From NCBI RefSeq assembly GCF_001439635.1, contig NZ_LMBZ01000009.1:62001-126000 (forward strand): a DNA stretch of 64,000 nt, in the 5' to 3' direction. A program made the translations under genes and the position numbers. Shown here in pieces: positions 34,635 to 43,769 of the stretch. Position 1 is the first letter of the stretch. Each line of letters starts with the position of its first letter. The stretch comes from Solibacillus cecembensis. GTDB lineage: Bacteria; Bacillota; Bacilli; Bacillales_A; Planococcaceae. The notes under the pieces are model-generated. The model was not told the DNA's origin, did not search any database, and worked only from the letters and a program-made list of their open reading frames with translations.

Positions 34635-36173
34635 GTGACGCAGCCAACGTACAATGCAAAATTGCAGCAGAAAATCGATTCAATCAATGCGGGTGGACAT
34701 TCAAAGTATCATGAAAAATTAAAAGAAACGAATAAACTATTTGTTCGTGATCGATTAAAACTTTTATTTGATGATGGTAAATATGAAGAGGATGGTAGAT
34801 TTGCAAACTGTAAGGCAGGCGATTTACCGGCGGATGGTGTTGTAACAGCGATTGGACAGATTGATGGCCAAACAGTTTGTGTAATGGCGAATGACTCGAC
34901 GATAAAAGCCGGCTCATGGGGTTCTAGAACGGTTGAGAAAATCATCCGTATTCAAGAGAAAGCCGAGAAACTTCAAGTGCCGATCCTTTATTTGGTCGAT
35001 TCGGCGGGTGCGCGTATTACAGATCAGCTCGCAATGTTTCCAGGAAGACGAGGGGCGGGACGTATTTTCCATAATCAAGTTCGTATGAGCGGCGTCGTTC
35101 CGCAAGTTTGTATTTTATTTGGCCCTTCAGCAGCGGGTGGAGCCTATATACCTGCATTTTGCGATATTGTCATTATGGTAGAAGGCAATGCGTCGATGTA
35201 TTTAGGGTCTCCTCGGATGGCTGAGAAAGTAATTGGTGAAAAGGTAACGCTAGAAGAAATGGGTGGCGCTCGGATGCACTGTACAGTGAGTGGTTGTGGG
35301 GACGTACTTACGGACAATGAAGAGCAAGCTATTGAGGAGGCACGCCGCTATATCGGCTATTTCCCAGCAAACTTCTCGGAATACCCGCCACTAAATGAAA
35401 TGAAGTTACCGAAAAGCGGAAAAGCGTTAGAAGAAATTATTCCAGAAAATCAAAATGCCCCGTTTGATATGTATGAATGTATCGATCAATTAATAGATGA
35501 ACATAGCTTTTTTGAAATAAAGAAGCTATTTGCACCGGAGTTAATAACAGGGCTTGCACGCATAGATGGTCAAGTCGTTGGAATTATAGCTAATCAACCG
35601 AAAGTAAAGGGTGGTGTGCTATTTATTGACTCTGCTGATAAGGCGGCGAAATTTATAACGTTATGTGATGCGTTTTCCATCCCGCTCTTATTTTTAGCGG
35701 ATGTTCCTGGATTTATGATTGGGACGAAGGTTGAACGTGCGGGCATTATTCGTCACGGCGCGAAACTAATATCCGCCATGAGTTCGGCTACCGTACCGAA
35801 AATTTCAGTCATCGTTCGAAAAGCGTACGGAGCGGGCTTATATGCGATGTGTGGCCCAGCATTTGATCCAGATGTTGTTATTGCACTTCCAACGGCACAA
35901 ATCGCTGTCATGGGACCTGAAGCGGCGGTGAATGCAGTCTATTCAAATAAAATTGAAGCGATTGAAGATCCAAAAGAGCGAATGCAATTTGTGAAGCAAA
36001 AAATAGAAGAATATAAAGAAGAAATTGATTTGTATAAACTTGCGTCAGAGATGGTGATTGATGAAATCGTTGCGCCAAATCAACTTAGAGAAACATTAAT
36101 TCAACGTTTTAATTACTATAATTCCAAGCAAATGACGCTTCCTTATCGAAAACACCCAGTCTATCCAGTATAA
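34635..36173 (+). CDS. acyl-CoA carboxylase carboxyltransferase subunit (PccB-like)
   Basis: A 512-residue carboxyltransferase of the propionyl-/methylcrotonyl-CoA carboxylase beta family, with two crotonase-like halves. The oxyanion-forming motifs GPSAAGGAYIPAFCD and RKAYGAGLYAMCGPAF are intact. It transfers CO2 from biotin on the neighbouring carrier protein to an acyl-CoA. The GTG start follows AAGGGGAGAG. No biotin carboxylase subunit is encoded in the window apart from the pyruvate carboxylase domain, so that subunit must come from elsewhere. The substrate cannot be read from sequence. Confidence 0.9.
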   Translation: MTQPTYNAKLQQKIDSINAGGHSKYHEKLKETNKLFVRDRLKLLFDDGKYEEDGRFANCKAGDLPADGVVTAIGQIDGQTVCVMANDSTIKAGSWGSRTVEKIIRIQEKAEKLQVPILYLVDSAGARITDQLAMFPGRRGAGRIFHNQVRMSGVVPQVCILFGPSAAGGAYIPAFCDIVIMVEGNASMYLGSPRMAEKVIGEKVTLEEMGGARMHCTVSGCGDVLTDNEEQAIEEARRYIGYFPANFSEYPPLNEMKLPKSGKALEEIIPENQNAPFDMYECIDQLIDEHSFFEIKKLFAPELITGLARIDGQVVGIIANQPKVKGGVLFIDSADKAAKFITLCDAFSIPLLFLADVPGFMIGTKVERAGIIRHGAKLISAMSSATVPKISVIVRKAYGAGLYAMCGPAFDPDVVIALPTAQIAVMGPEAAVNAVYSNKIEAIEDPKERMQFVKQKIEEYKEEIDLYKLASEMVIDEIVAPNQLRETLIQRFNYYNSKQMTLPYRKHPVYPV

Positions 36174-36185
36174 TAATGTTAGCTG

Positions 36186-36215
36186 AAGGTCTGTCATGGC
36201 GGCAGGCCTTTTTAA
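36186..36215 (+). terminator. terminator of the acyl-CoA carboxylase operon
   Basis: AAGGTCTG pairs with CAGGCCTT (one wobble), followed by TTTT. Confidence 0.75.
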
Positions 36216-36240
36216 TTTGAACTAATATTGGGGGTCCTGT

Positions 36241-37137
36241 ATGAAAATCGAGATTATTGGTGCTGGAGCAGTGGGATTGTTAGTAGCGAGTTTCTTTGCG
36301 GAAATGCAAGCGAATATCCACTTAATTACTCGGACGGAGCAACAAGCCGAGCGATTAAAAGAAAATAACTTAATCCGAACGAATCATGATGGGACAAAGT
36401 CGGTTTTCCCGATTGATGCAGCAACGACTTTAAGTGGCGATGCCGATATGATCATCATCGCGGTGAAATACGGTCAATTACAGGATATTTATAGACAGTT
36501 ACATACGGTAAAGCAATCCACACCAATTTTATTTTTACAAAACGGCTTAGCGCATTATGACGAGGCGCTTCAGTTGCCACTCCATCAAATTGCTTTTGGC
36601 TCCGTCCAATTTGGTGCGCAAAAAATAAATGGGCATCATGTTGCGCATAAAGGAATTGGTTCGATGAAAATTGCGGTTGCGAGGGGAGAAGAGCATTTAT
36701 TTTCGCCTATGGTAGCTTATTCATCCGAGCATTTTTCAATCGTTTTTGAACAAGATGCGGAAATGATGTTACTCGAGAAAGCGTGGTTAAATTGCTTTAT
36801 TAATCCTTTAACGGCAGTATTGCAAGTACGAAACGGAAAACTAGTTCAACAAATTGATGCTTTTCAAATTGTGAAAAATTTATATAATGAAATGATAGTA
36901 GCTTTCCCACGATTCGCGGATAGTTTTCGATTGGAGCAAGTTGTCGCACTTTGTGAACGAACGGCTGAAAATACATCTTCTATGCGAGCGGATCTTTTAG
37001 CGGGTAGAAAAACGGAAATTGAAACGATTGTCGGAGCTATTATTAAAAGAGCACAAATGGAACAAAAGCAATTACCGGTCTTACAAACACTTTATTTACT
37101 TGTGAAAGCTTTGGAGGAGAGCGGTGAACAAATGTGA
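36241..37137 (+). CDS. panE: 2-dehydropantoate 2-reductase (PanE/ApbA family)
   Basis: A 298-residue NADP-dependent ketopantoate reductase of pantothenate synthesis, at the ylbQ position of B. subtilis. The N-terminal dinucleotide motif IIGAGAVGLLVASFF and the C-terminal substrate domain (SMRADLLAGRKTEIETIVGAII) are present. GGGGGTCCT precedes the ATG. Its stop overlaps the GTG of the DUF3397 gene by four bases, indicating coupled translation. Confidence 0.88.
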   Translation: MKIEIIGAGAVGLLVASFFAEMQANIHLITRTEQQAERLKENNLIRTNHDGTKSVFPIDAATTLSGDADMIIIAVKYGQLQDIYRQLHTVKQSTPILFLQNGLAHYDEALQLPLHQIAFGSVQFGAQKINGHHVAHKGIGSMKIAVARGEEHLFSPMVAYSSEHFSIVFEQDAEMMLLEKAWLNCFINPLTAVLQVRNGKLVQQIDAFQIVKNLYNEMIVAFPRFADSFRLEQVVALCERTAENTSSMRADLLAGRKTEIETIVGAIIKRAQMEQKQLPVLQTLYLLVKALEESGEQM

Positions 37138-37529
37138 TACTTTTTTTGCAATTCGTACTAGCAACCATTATTCTATGTCCCCTTCTTGCGTTTCTTGTTG
37201 TATTTGTAAGCTGTAGGAGAATCCGTATTAAACGACATATGGCTATCGGTGTCGCGGCAGATATCACGACAGCCATTTTGTTTTTTTCTGTCCCAATTGC
37301 GATTCAAGCGTTGTGGGAGTGGTCATTATTTATCCCGATTTACTTGTTGGCGCTATCGGTAGCTGTTATTTTTACATATATTGATTGGAAAAGGAAAAAA
37401 GAAATACAAGTGATGCAACTACTGAAAAGAATTTGGCGATCTTATTTTATATTGTTAGGAACGATTTATTTTTTCGTCTGGGTCATCGGTTTAGTGCACT
37501 CAGTAACGATATATCTGATGGCTGTATAA
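37134..37529 (+). CDS. DUF3397 membrane protein
   Basis: A 131-residue protein with four predicted helices and short charged loops (RRIRIKRH, DWKRKKE). It looks like the DUF3397 family found beside bshC and mraZ in Bacillales; the name is by recall. The GTG start overlaps the panE stop (GTGA), and GGAGAGCGGTG upstream can serve as ribosome binding site. Function unknown. Confidence 0.7.
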   Translation: MILFLQFVLATIILCPLLAFLVVFVSCRRIRIKRHMAIGVAADITTAILFFSVPIAIQALWEWSLFIPIYLLALSVAVIFTYIDWKRKKEIQVMQLLKRIWRSYFILLGTIYFFVWVIGLVHSVTIYLMAV

Positions 37530-37615
37530 GCAATTTTCTTTTCACTACACGGTTAGAACGTATAGAATAAAGAGAGCAATATAAAATGATAAATGAAAAT
37601 TATATAATTTGCGTT

Positions 37616-37767
37616 AAAGCCCCTGGCGGATGTCACAGATTTGAAGGGGAGCTTTTAAAGAGAAAGTCAGCCTAAAGACGTCACATCGTGTGACAATGGC
37701 TGACTGACCCACGTCCTGTGGGCCCTCGAAAAAAGTCTGGAATCAATTACGCCTCGGTGTAATTGAT
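37616..37767. repeat. dispersed structured repeat, copy C (inverted)
   Basis: Same orientation as copy B. GGCGGATGTCACAGATTT (from 37625) matches the conserved segment, and the arms CAATTACGCC and GGTGTAATTG (37744-37765) close it. The core differs from the other copies: hairpins GTCAGCC/GGCTGAC, GTCACA-TCG-TGTGAC and CCCACG/TGTGGG fill about 90 nt. The outer CTGAAT end is not recognisable. It lies between the DUF3397 gene and bshC. Confidence 0.78.
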
Positions 37768-37807
37768 TAATATGCAATCGAGTAGAAAGAAGCAGAGGAG
37801 AATTATA

Positions 37808-39424
37808 ATGAAGTTGGAACAAATCCAATCCCCAGTGAATCCACAATTAATAACGGATTATTGGTCTAAAAATGCGGAGATTCATTCGTTTTTTGAATAC
37901 AAATATGAGGATCAATCCTTTATTGAGCGGGCCAATTATTTGCAAAATAATATGTATCGTTCAAAAGAGCTTGCGGAAATCATTCGAAGCTTTATGGAAA
38001 AGTACGGGATTCAAGAAAAAACAACAGAACATCTTCTTGAGCTTGAACAAGGTGCGCCGGTAGTCGTGGGTGGGCAACAAGCTGGACTTTTAACAGGTCC
38101 GCTTTATTCTGTTCATAAAGCCATTTCTGTTATTTTATTGGCTAAAGAGCAACGTGAAAAGCTAAATCAACCTGTCGTTCCAATGTTTTGGATTGCTGGT
38201 GAGGATCACGACCTTGAGGAAATTAATCATACAAATACAATTGTTGATGCTGAAGTCAAAAAACGTGGATATAGCGAACGTTCGAAGCTGAAAACAATGG
38301 CTTCCACAACGTCATTAAATTCAGAAGCAATCGAACAATTTGTTAAAACGGTGTTTCACGACTTTGGCGAAACGGAATATACAGAGCAATTAGTAGCAAC
38401 TGTTTTAGCGCATGCAAAAATGAGTGCTACATATACCGACTTCTTTACTGTGCTAATGAATGATTTATTTAAAAATCACGGGCTGCTCTTATTAGATGCT
38501 ACATATGCGCCTTTCCGACAATATGAGCAACGCTATTTTAAAGTGCTCATTGAAAATAATGAAAAAATCGCTTTGCAAGTCGTAGAACAAGAAAAGAAAC
38601 TAGCACAAGCAGGTTATGGAGTGCCAATTGGAGCAACTGAAAACAATGCGAATCTCTTTTTTGTAAAAGAAGGCGAGCGTTTTTTACTAGAAAGAAAGAA
38701 TGGACAATTTAGTAATGCACTTGCACAGGTGAAACTGACAGAAGAACAGTTGCTGCATATGGCTGAAGATTGCCCAGAAATATTAAGTAATAATGTTGTG
38801 ACACGCCCTTTAATGCAAGAAATGGCGATTCCAGTATTAGCGTTTGTAGGTGGTGCGGGTGAATTAGCCTATTGGGCAACGTTGAAGCCTGCCTTTACGA
38901 CACTACGATTGCAAATGCCTATTTTTGCACCGCGTTTAAATATGACGCTTGTGACGAGACAAGTACAACAAATACTTGAACAGCAAGAGTTAACTGTGAC
39001 GCAAGTTTTCAGTGGGCAAGCGGAAGCGAAGTTGCAACAATTTATTGCGAGCATACAGGACCGAGAATCACAGCAACTAATCGAACGTATGAATGACCAG
39101 CTAGTGGCGCAATATGAAGTGCTATCGGAGTACTTGCAAGGTGGTAATTATCAGCTTGAGAAGTTACTTGAAAAAAACAAAGCGTATCATGACCGACAAT
39201 TCCACTATTTGCAAACGAAAATTTCAGAGCAAGTATTGCAAAAACATGATGCAATCATTCATCAGTATAAAACATTACTTGTAGAACTTTTCCCTAATGG
39301 AGGGTATCAAGAGCGTGTGTATAATCCTTACCAATATATGAATGCATATGGCTTAACGTTTATTGATGATTTACTTCAATTGCCGATGACGATTTCTAAT
39401 CAACATCAAATTATCTCGTTTTAA
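37808..39424 (+). CDS. bshC: bacillithiol synthase BshC
   Basis: A 538-residue protein matching BshC (YllA; 539 residues in B. subtilis), which joins cysteine to glucosaminyl-malate in the last step of bacillithiol synthesis. Family blocks include VVGGQQAGLLTGPLYS, MFWIAGEDHDLEEINH and RPLMQEMAIPVLAFVGG. A coiled-coil arm is visible around residues 385-470. ATG 37808 follows AGAGGAGAA; the in-frame upstream ATG lies at the end of repeat C. It sits upstream of mraZ as in B. subtilis. Confidence 0.95.
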   Translation: MKLEQIQSPVNPQLITDYWSKNAEIHSFFEYKYEDQSFIERANYLQNNMYRSKELAEIIRSFMEKYGIQEKTTEHLLELEQGAPVVVGGQQAGLLTGPLYSVHKAISVILLAKEQREKLNQPVVPMFWIAGEDHDLEEINHTNTIVDAEVKKRGYSERSKLKTMASTTSLNSEAIEQFVKTVFHDFGETEYTEQLVATVLAHAKMSATYTDFFTVLMNDLFKNHGLLLLDATYAPFRQYEQRYFKVLIENNEKIALQVVEQEKKLAQAGYGVPIGATENNANLFFVKEGERFLLERKNGQFSNALAQVKLTEEQLLHMAEDCPEILSNNVVTRPLMQEMAIPVLAFVGGAGELAYWATLKPAFTTLRLQMPIFAPRLNMTLVTRQVQQILEQQELTVTQVFSGQAEAKLQQFIASIQDRESQQLIERMNDQLVAQYEVLSEYLQGGNYQLEKLLEKNKAYHDRQFHYLQTKISEQVLQKHDAIIHQYKTLLVELFPNGGYQERVYNPYQYMNAYGLTFIDDLLQLPMTISNQHQIISF

Positions 39425-39520
39425 CTTGATTCAGTAAAAAGTCCTTTATAGTGGTGGAAACTATACACATTTGTATTTAAACATAGGTTTAAAGGCGTTA
39501 TATCGAGGTATAATAATTGC

Positions 39521-39558
39521 GAGAGAGTTATCTTTTAACAGAGATAGCTCTCTTTTTT
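39521..39558 (+). terminator. terminator after bshC
   Basis: GAGAGAGTTATCT pairs with AGAGATAGCTCTC (slightly imperfect), followed by T7. A TATAAT at 39509 just ahead lacks a convincing -35. Confidence 0.82.
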
Positions 39559-39637
39559 TACATCTTTTTACACAGAACATATGTGTGAGAATATGCCTAT
39601 TTACGTAATTTCCGATATACTGCGCAGTTAGTACCAA

Positions 39638-39690
39638 AAATGGTGGAGGAAAGTGGGGGGATGTGGTACATTATTTAGTAAAGTGGGGTG
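39638..39690 (+). promoter_or_regulatory. GTGG-rich direct repeats upstream of mraZ (probable MraZ operator)
   Basis: AAATGGTGG (39638), AAAGTGG (39650-39656) and AAAGTGG (39680-39686) lie just ahead of the mraZ start. MraZ of other bacteria binds short GTGG-type direct repeats in its own promoter, so autoregulation of the dcw cluster is likely. The last repeat overlaps the mraZ ribosome binding site (GGGGTG), which suggests a link to translation as well. This is inference from motif and position. Confidence 0.6.
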
Positions 39691-39696
39691 AGTAGC

Positions 39697-40128
39697 ATGT
39701 TCATGGGAGAATATCAACACTCTATTGATTCTAAAGGCCGCATGATCGTTCCCGCAAAGTTCCGAGATATCCTTGGAGAATCGTTTGTGATAACGAGAGG
39801 ACTTGATCAATGTATTTTTGGATATCCTATGGAAGAATGGCGAAAACTCGAAGAAAAATTAAAAGATTTACCGATGACTAAAAAAGATGCTCGTGCATTT
39901 GCGCGATTCTTCTTTTCTGGTGCAACAGAGGTTGAAATAGACAAGCAAGGTCGAATTAACATTCCAACTACACTCGTACAGTTCGCAAATCTTGAAAAAG
40001 ACTGCGTCATCGTAGGCGTATCGAGTAAAATAGAAATTTGGGCAAAAGAAGCTTGGAATAAATACTTTGATGAATCGGCAGAATCCTTTAATGAAATTGC
40101 AGAAAATTTAATCGGCTTTGATTTTTAA
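39697..40128 (+). CDS. mraZ: transcriptional regulator MraZ
   Basis: 143 residues, the B. subtilis length, with the two AbrB-like MraZ repeats: [20 protein letters not shown] and the second [12 protein letters not shown] (residues 87-98). In other bacteria MraZ is a DNA-binding regulator of the division and wall cluster that it opens. ATG 39697 is 6 nt after GGGGTG; the longer GTG start begins inside that site. rsmH follows 28 nt later. Confidence 0.95.
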   Translation: MFMGEYQHSIDSKGRMIVPAKFRDILGESFVITRGLDQCIFGYPMEEWRKLEEKLKDLPMTKKDARAFARFFFSGATEVEIDKQGRINIPTTLVQFANLEKDCVIVGVSSKIEIWAKEAWNKYFDESAESFNEIAENLIGFDF

Positions 40129-40156
40129 AATTAAAGCGCAAGAGGAGCTTCATGTT

Positions 40157-41107
40157 ATGTTCGATCACACAACTGTATTATTGAAAGAAACTGTTGATGG
40201 ACTGAACATCAATCCTGATGGTATTTATGTGGATTGTACGTTAGGCGGTGCAGGCCATAGTGAATACTTAGTTAAACAGTTATCATCACAAGGTCGATTA
40301 ATTTGTTTTGACCAAGACACAACAGCAATTGAAAATGCGAAAGTACGATTAGCCGATTATTTGGACCGTGTTACATTTGTACATGCTAATTTTCGTGATT
40401 TAAAAGAAGAACTATTTAACCTAAACATTCATCAAGTCGATGGCATTTTATACGATTTAGGGGTTTCATCACCACAACTAGATACGCCAGAACGTGGATT
40501 TAGTTATCATCATGATGCACCACTCGATATGCGAATGGATCAAACAGCAGAGCTTTCTGCCTACCATGTTGTAAATGAATGGACATATGAAAGTTTGGTC
40601 CGTATTTTCTTCCGTTATGGAGAAGAAAAATTTTCAAAGCAAGTCGCACGTAAAATTGAGCAAGCCCGAGAAGTTGCGCCGATTGAGACGACTGGACGAT
40701 TAGTTGAATTAATTAAAGATGGTATTCCAGCTCCAGCACGTAGAAAAGGTGGACATCCAGCAAAACGTATTTTCCAAGCAATTCGAATTGCCGTAAATGA
40801 TGAATTAGGTGCGGCTGAGGATTCCTTAGTAGATGCGATTGATGTATTAGCAATTGGTGGTCGAATTAGTGTCATTACGTTCCATTCTTTAGAGGATCGC
40901 TTAACAAAATCATTATTTAAAGAAGGTTCGTCATTGCCAGATTTACCTCCAGGCTTTCCTGTAATACCAGATCATCTAAAGCCTATTCTTAAATTGGTGA
41001 CAAGAAAACCAATTTTACCATCAGAAGAGGAGTTAGAAGCAAATAATCGTTCACGTTCAGCGAAATTACGAATAGCTGAAAAAATTAACGATAAAGGACG
41101 TGGGTAA
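40157..41107 (+). CDS. rsmH: 16S rRNA (cytosine1402-N4)-methyltransferase RsmH
   Basis: A 316-residue MraW/RsmH that methylates C1402 in the ribosomal P site. Motifs: [28 protein letters not shown] (SAM site), [23 protein letters not shown] and [15 protein letters not shown] 40157 has AGAGGAG 9 nt upstream; the in-frame upstream codons overlap mraZ. It is followed by ftsL after 3 nt. Confidence 0.96.
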   Translation: MFDHTTVLLKETVDGLNINPDGIYVDCTLGGAGHSEYLVKQLSSQGRLICFDQDTTAIENAKVRLADYLDRVTFVHANFRDLKEELFNLNIHQVDGILYDLGVSSPQLDTPERGFSYHHDAPLDMRMDQTAELSAYHVVNEWTYESLVRIFFRYGEEKFSKQVARKIEQAREVAPIETTGRLVELIKDGIPAPARRKGGHPAKRIFQAIRIAVNDELGAAEDSLVDAIDVLAIGGRISVITFHSLEDRLTKSLFKEGSSLPDLPPGFPVIPDHLKPILKLVTRKPILPSEEELEANNRSRSAKLRIAEKINDKGRG

Positions 41108-41110
41108 AAT

Positions 41111-41482
41111 ATGGCATTACGCGCAAGACAACCATATATACAGCAGCCAGAGCTACCTGAAAAGCATCAGCAGCGACAACCAGTCCAACCCCCAAAACGG
41201 AGACCGGATTGGTTTTCGAAACGGGAAAAATTTTTATTTTTAATTTTTGCAATAGTCGTAGCAATGTTTGCAGTATCTATACTACATACACAAGGGGAAA
41301 TCCAAACGGTCAGTATAGAAATCCAAAAAATCGAAAAAGAAATTACTGGAATAAATAATGATAACGTAGATTTAAAAGTACGTGTGAGTGAATTATCTAC
41401 TCACGAACGTATTTGGGAAAAAGCGAAAGAACTCGGTTTAACATTAAATGAAAAAAATGTGAAGGTAGTGCCGGGAGAATGA
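41111..41482 (+). CDS. ftsL: cell division protein FtsL
   Basis: A 123-residue bitopic protein: basic, proline/glutamine-rich cytoplasmic tail, one membrane helix (about residues 39-58) and an extracellular coiled coil (about 62-100). The dcw position identifies it as FtsL, partner of DivIC and DivIB at the septum. Its last four bases overlap pbpB (ATGA). Confidence 0.9.
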   Translation: MALRARQPYIQQPELPEKHQQRQPVQPPKRRPDWFSKREKFLFLIFAIVVAMFAVSILHTQGEIQTVSIEIQKIEKEITGINNDNVDLKVRVSELSTHERIWEKAKELGLTLNEKNVKVVPGE

Positions 41483-43710
41483 AAAAGAAAAAATTTCGTT
41501 ACCAATTTGGAGCCTTTCTAATGTTGTTAATTTATGGAGGGCTCTTTTTATTGTTATATTGGCGATTTGCATCGATTCAGGCGACGGGTGTTGTAAAGGG
41601 ACATGAATTAGAAGCGGAAGCATTATTACAATATCAACGCAATTTCGTATTATCAGCAGATCGCGGAAGAATATTGGACCGTAATGATAATATCATAGCC
41701 GAAGATACATTAAGTTATCGACTTGTCGCAGTTATAGATGATTCTGCTACAGAAAACCCGAAAAAACCAAAGCATGTTGTCGATATAGCAAAAACAGCAA
41801 AAGCATTAGCTGAGTTTATACCAACAATAGCTGAGGATGAAATTTACACAAAGCTAACGAATGGTAAAGATAATGATAGATACCAAGTAGAGTTTGGAAC
41901 GGCTGGTCGAGGGATTAGTCATGAAACGAAAACTAAAATTGAAAGTCTAGATTTGCCTGGAATTTTATTTTTTAGTGATAAAAAGCGCTATTATCCGAAT
42001 GGTTCCTTTGCGTCACATTTAATTGGTTTTGCTTTACGTGAAACGGATGACGAGGGTAATTCTGAAGTGGTCGGAAAAATGGGCTTAGAATTGAACTATG
42101 ACGAACAATTAACGGGAACAGATGGTAGCTTACAGTATCAAAAGGATAAGGGAAACTATTTATTACCGAGCAGTGACAAGATTGTACAAGAAGCGCAAGA
42201 TGGCAATGATATTTATTTAACATTGGATAAAACGATTCAAAGCTTTTTAGATGATGCGATGTCACGTGTCAACGAGCAATACAATCCACAATCGATGGTC
42301 GGTGTTGTAGCTAATCCAAAAACAGGTGAGATTTTAGCGATGTCACAGCGACCAACATTTGACCCCGATACGCGAATCGGCTTGGAAACAAACTGGCTAA
42401 ATGATGTCGTTGAAAATACAATTGAGCCAGGTTCGACATTTAAAGCATTTACAGTTGCAGCTGCTGTTGATTCAGGCAATTGGCACCCGAATGCAAAGTA
42501 TCAATCAGGTACGTATAAGGTACTTAAGGATACAATTCGTGACCATAATGATGGAAGAGGTTGGGGCCCGATTACTTATTTACAAGGTCTCCAACGATCC
42601 TCTAATACAGCGATGACCAACCAGTTGGATATTATGGGCTGGGAAACATATGAAAAGTATTTAGATGCTTTCGGATTTGGCCAAAAAACAGGTATTGACT
42701 TACCTGGTGAAGCAACCGGTGTCATTAATTCACGCTATCCATTAGAAAAGTATACGACGACATTTGGTCAAGGTTCAACCGTTACACCAATACAGTTGAT
42801 TCAAGGTTTAACAGCAATTGCGAATGACGGGAAAATGATGCAACCGTATGTTATTGATAAAATTGTCAATCCGAATACAGGTGAGGTTGTTTTACAGTCA
42901 AAGCCAAAAGAAAAAGGTCAGCCAATTAAACCAGAATCGGCTAAAACTGTGCGCGAGGTGCTTGCTTCAACTGTATATGGAGAAGCGGGAAATGCAAAAC
43001 GTTTCCAAATTGAAGGCTATGAGGTTGCAGGGAAAACAGGTACTGCCCAAATGCCAAAAACAAATGGACGTCCAGGTTATGATTGGGGGAAAAATGAATT
43101 CCTTTACTCATTTTTAGGAATGGCACCAGCAGATGACCCGCAATTAATCGTATATATATCTGTAGCAAAACCGAAGCTTGCTGCAACGGAACAGGGCTCA
43201 GATCCAGTATCACAAGTATTTAATTCTGTTGCTTTAAACAGTTTGAAATACATGAATATTAATCCGTCTGATATTGCGGAAGTTCAAACTAAAAACTTAC
43301 CAGATTTTGTAGGAGAGCATACGGATCAAGTTGTAGCGGGACTAGAGGGAGACGGCTTAAGACCAATTATTATTGGAGAAGGCGGTCAAATTGTTGAACA
43401 ATACCCAAAAGCGAATACGGTATTGACGAAAGACAGTATCATCTTTTTGAAAACAGATGGGGTTATTACACTTCCATCCTTTGAAGATTGGTCATTACGG
43501 AATGTGCTTGTGTATAAAACATTATCGAAGTTGCCAATTGAAATCGTTGGAGAGGGCTACGTTGAAAGTCAAAGTGCTTCTCATGGGACGATTATTATCG
43601 ATAATTCACCCATTGTCGTGAAATTAAAAACGCCTCAAGAGCAATATACGACGCCACCACCTGAAGAAATACTAGAGGCTGGCGAAACCGAAACTTTGCC
43701 GCAAGATTAG
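41479..43710 (+). CDS. pbpB: division penicillin-binding protein 2B
   Basis: A 743-residue class B PBP: N-terminal membrane helix (residues 10-30), dimerisation domain, transpeptidase domain with STFK (Ser319), SSN and KTGTAQ, then C-terminal PASTA-type repeats (about 600-710) and an acidic tail. It cross-links septal peptidoglycan with FtsW. It is about 25 residues longer than B. subtilis PbpB. The start overlaps ftsL. It is the first of two tandem class B PBP genes. Confidence 0.95.
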   Translation: MKKKKFRYQFGAFLMLLIYGGLFLLLYWRFASIQATGVVKGHELEAEALLQYQRNFVLSADRGRILDRNDNIIAEDTLSYRLVAVIDDSATENPKKPKHVVDIAKTAKALAEFIPTIAEDEIYTKLTNGKDNDRYQVEFGTAGRGISHETKTKIESLDLPGILFFSDKKRYYPNGSFASHLIGFALRETDDEGNSEVVGKMGLELNYDEQLTGTDGSLQYQKDKGNYLLPSSDKIVQEAQDGNDIYLTLDKTIQSFLDDAMSRVNEQYNPQSMVGVVANPKTGEILAMSQRPTFDPDTRIGLETNWLNDVVENTIEPGSTFKAFTVAAAVDSGNWHPNAKYQSGTYKVLKDTIRDHNDGRGWGPITYLQGLQRSSNTAMTNQLDIMGWETYEKYLDAFGFGQKTGIDLPGEATGVINSRYPLEKYTTTFGQGSTVTPIQLIQGLTAIANDGKMMQPYVIDKIVNPNTGEVVLQSKPKEKGQPIKPESAKTVREVLASTVYGEAGNAKRFQIEGYEVAGKTGTAQMPKTNGRPGYDWGKNEFLYSFLGMAPADDPQLIVYISVAKPKLAATEQGSDPVSQVFNSVALNSLKYMNINPSDIAEVQTKNLPDFVGEHTDQVVAGLEGDGLRPIIIGEGGQIVEQYPKANTVLTKDSIIFLKTDGVITLPSFEDWSLRNVLVYKTLSKLPIEIVGEGYVESQSASHGTIIIDNSPIVVKLKTPQEQYTTPPPEEILEAGETETLPQD

Positions 43711-43769
43711 TAGGAATTTGAATAGAAAGTTACTTCAATACATACTTTGTGTTAAGCGAGGTGTCAATA

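Noticed and set aside
39509..39514. TATAAT after bshC as a promoter for a small RNA ending at the 39521 terminator
   Set aside because: There is no acceptable -35, and the product would be only the terminator hairpin itself.
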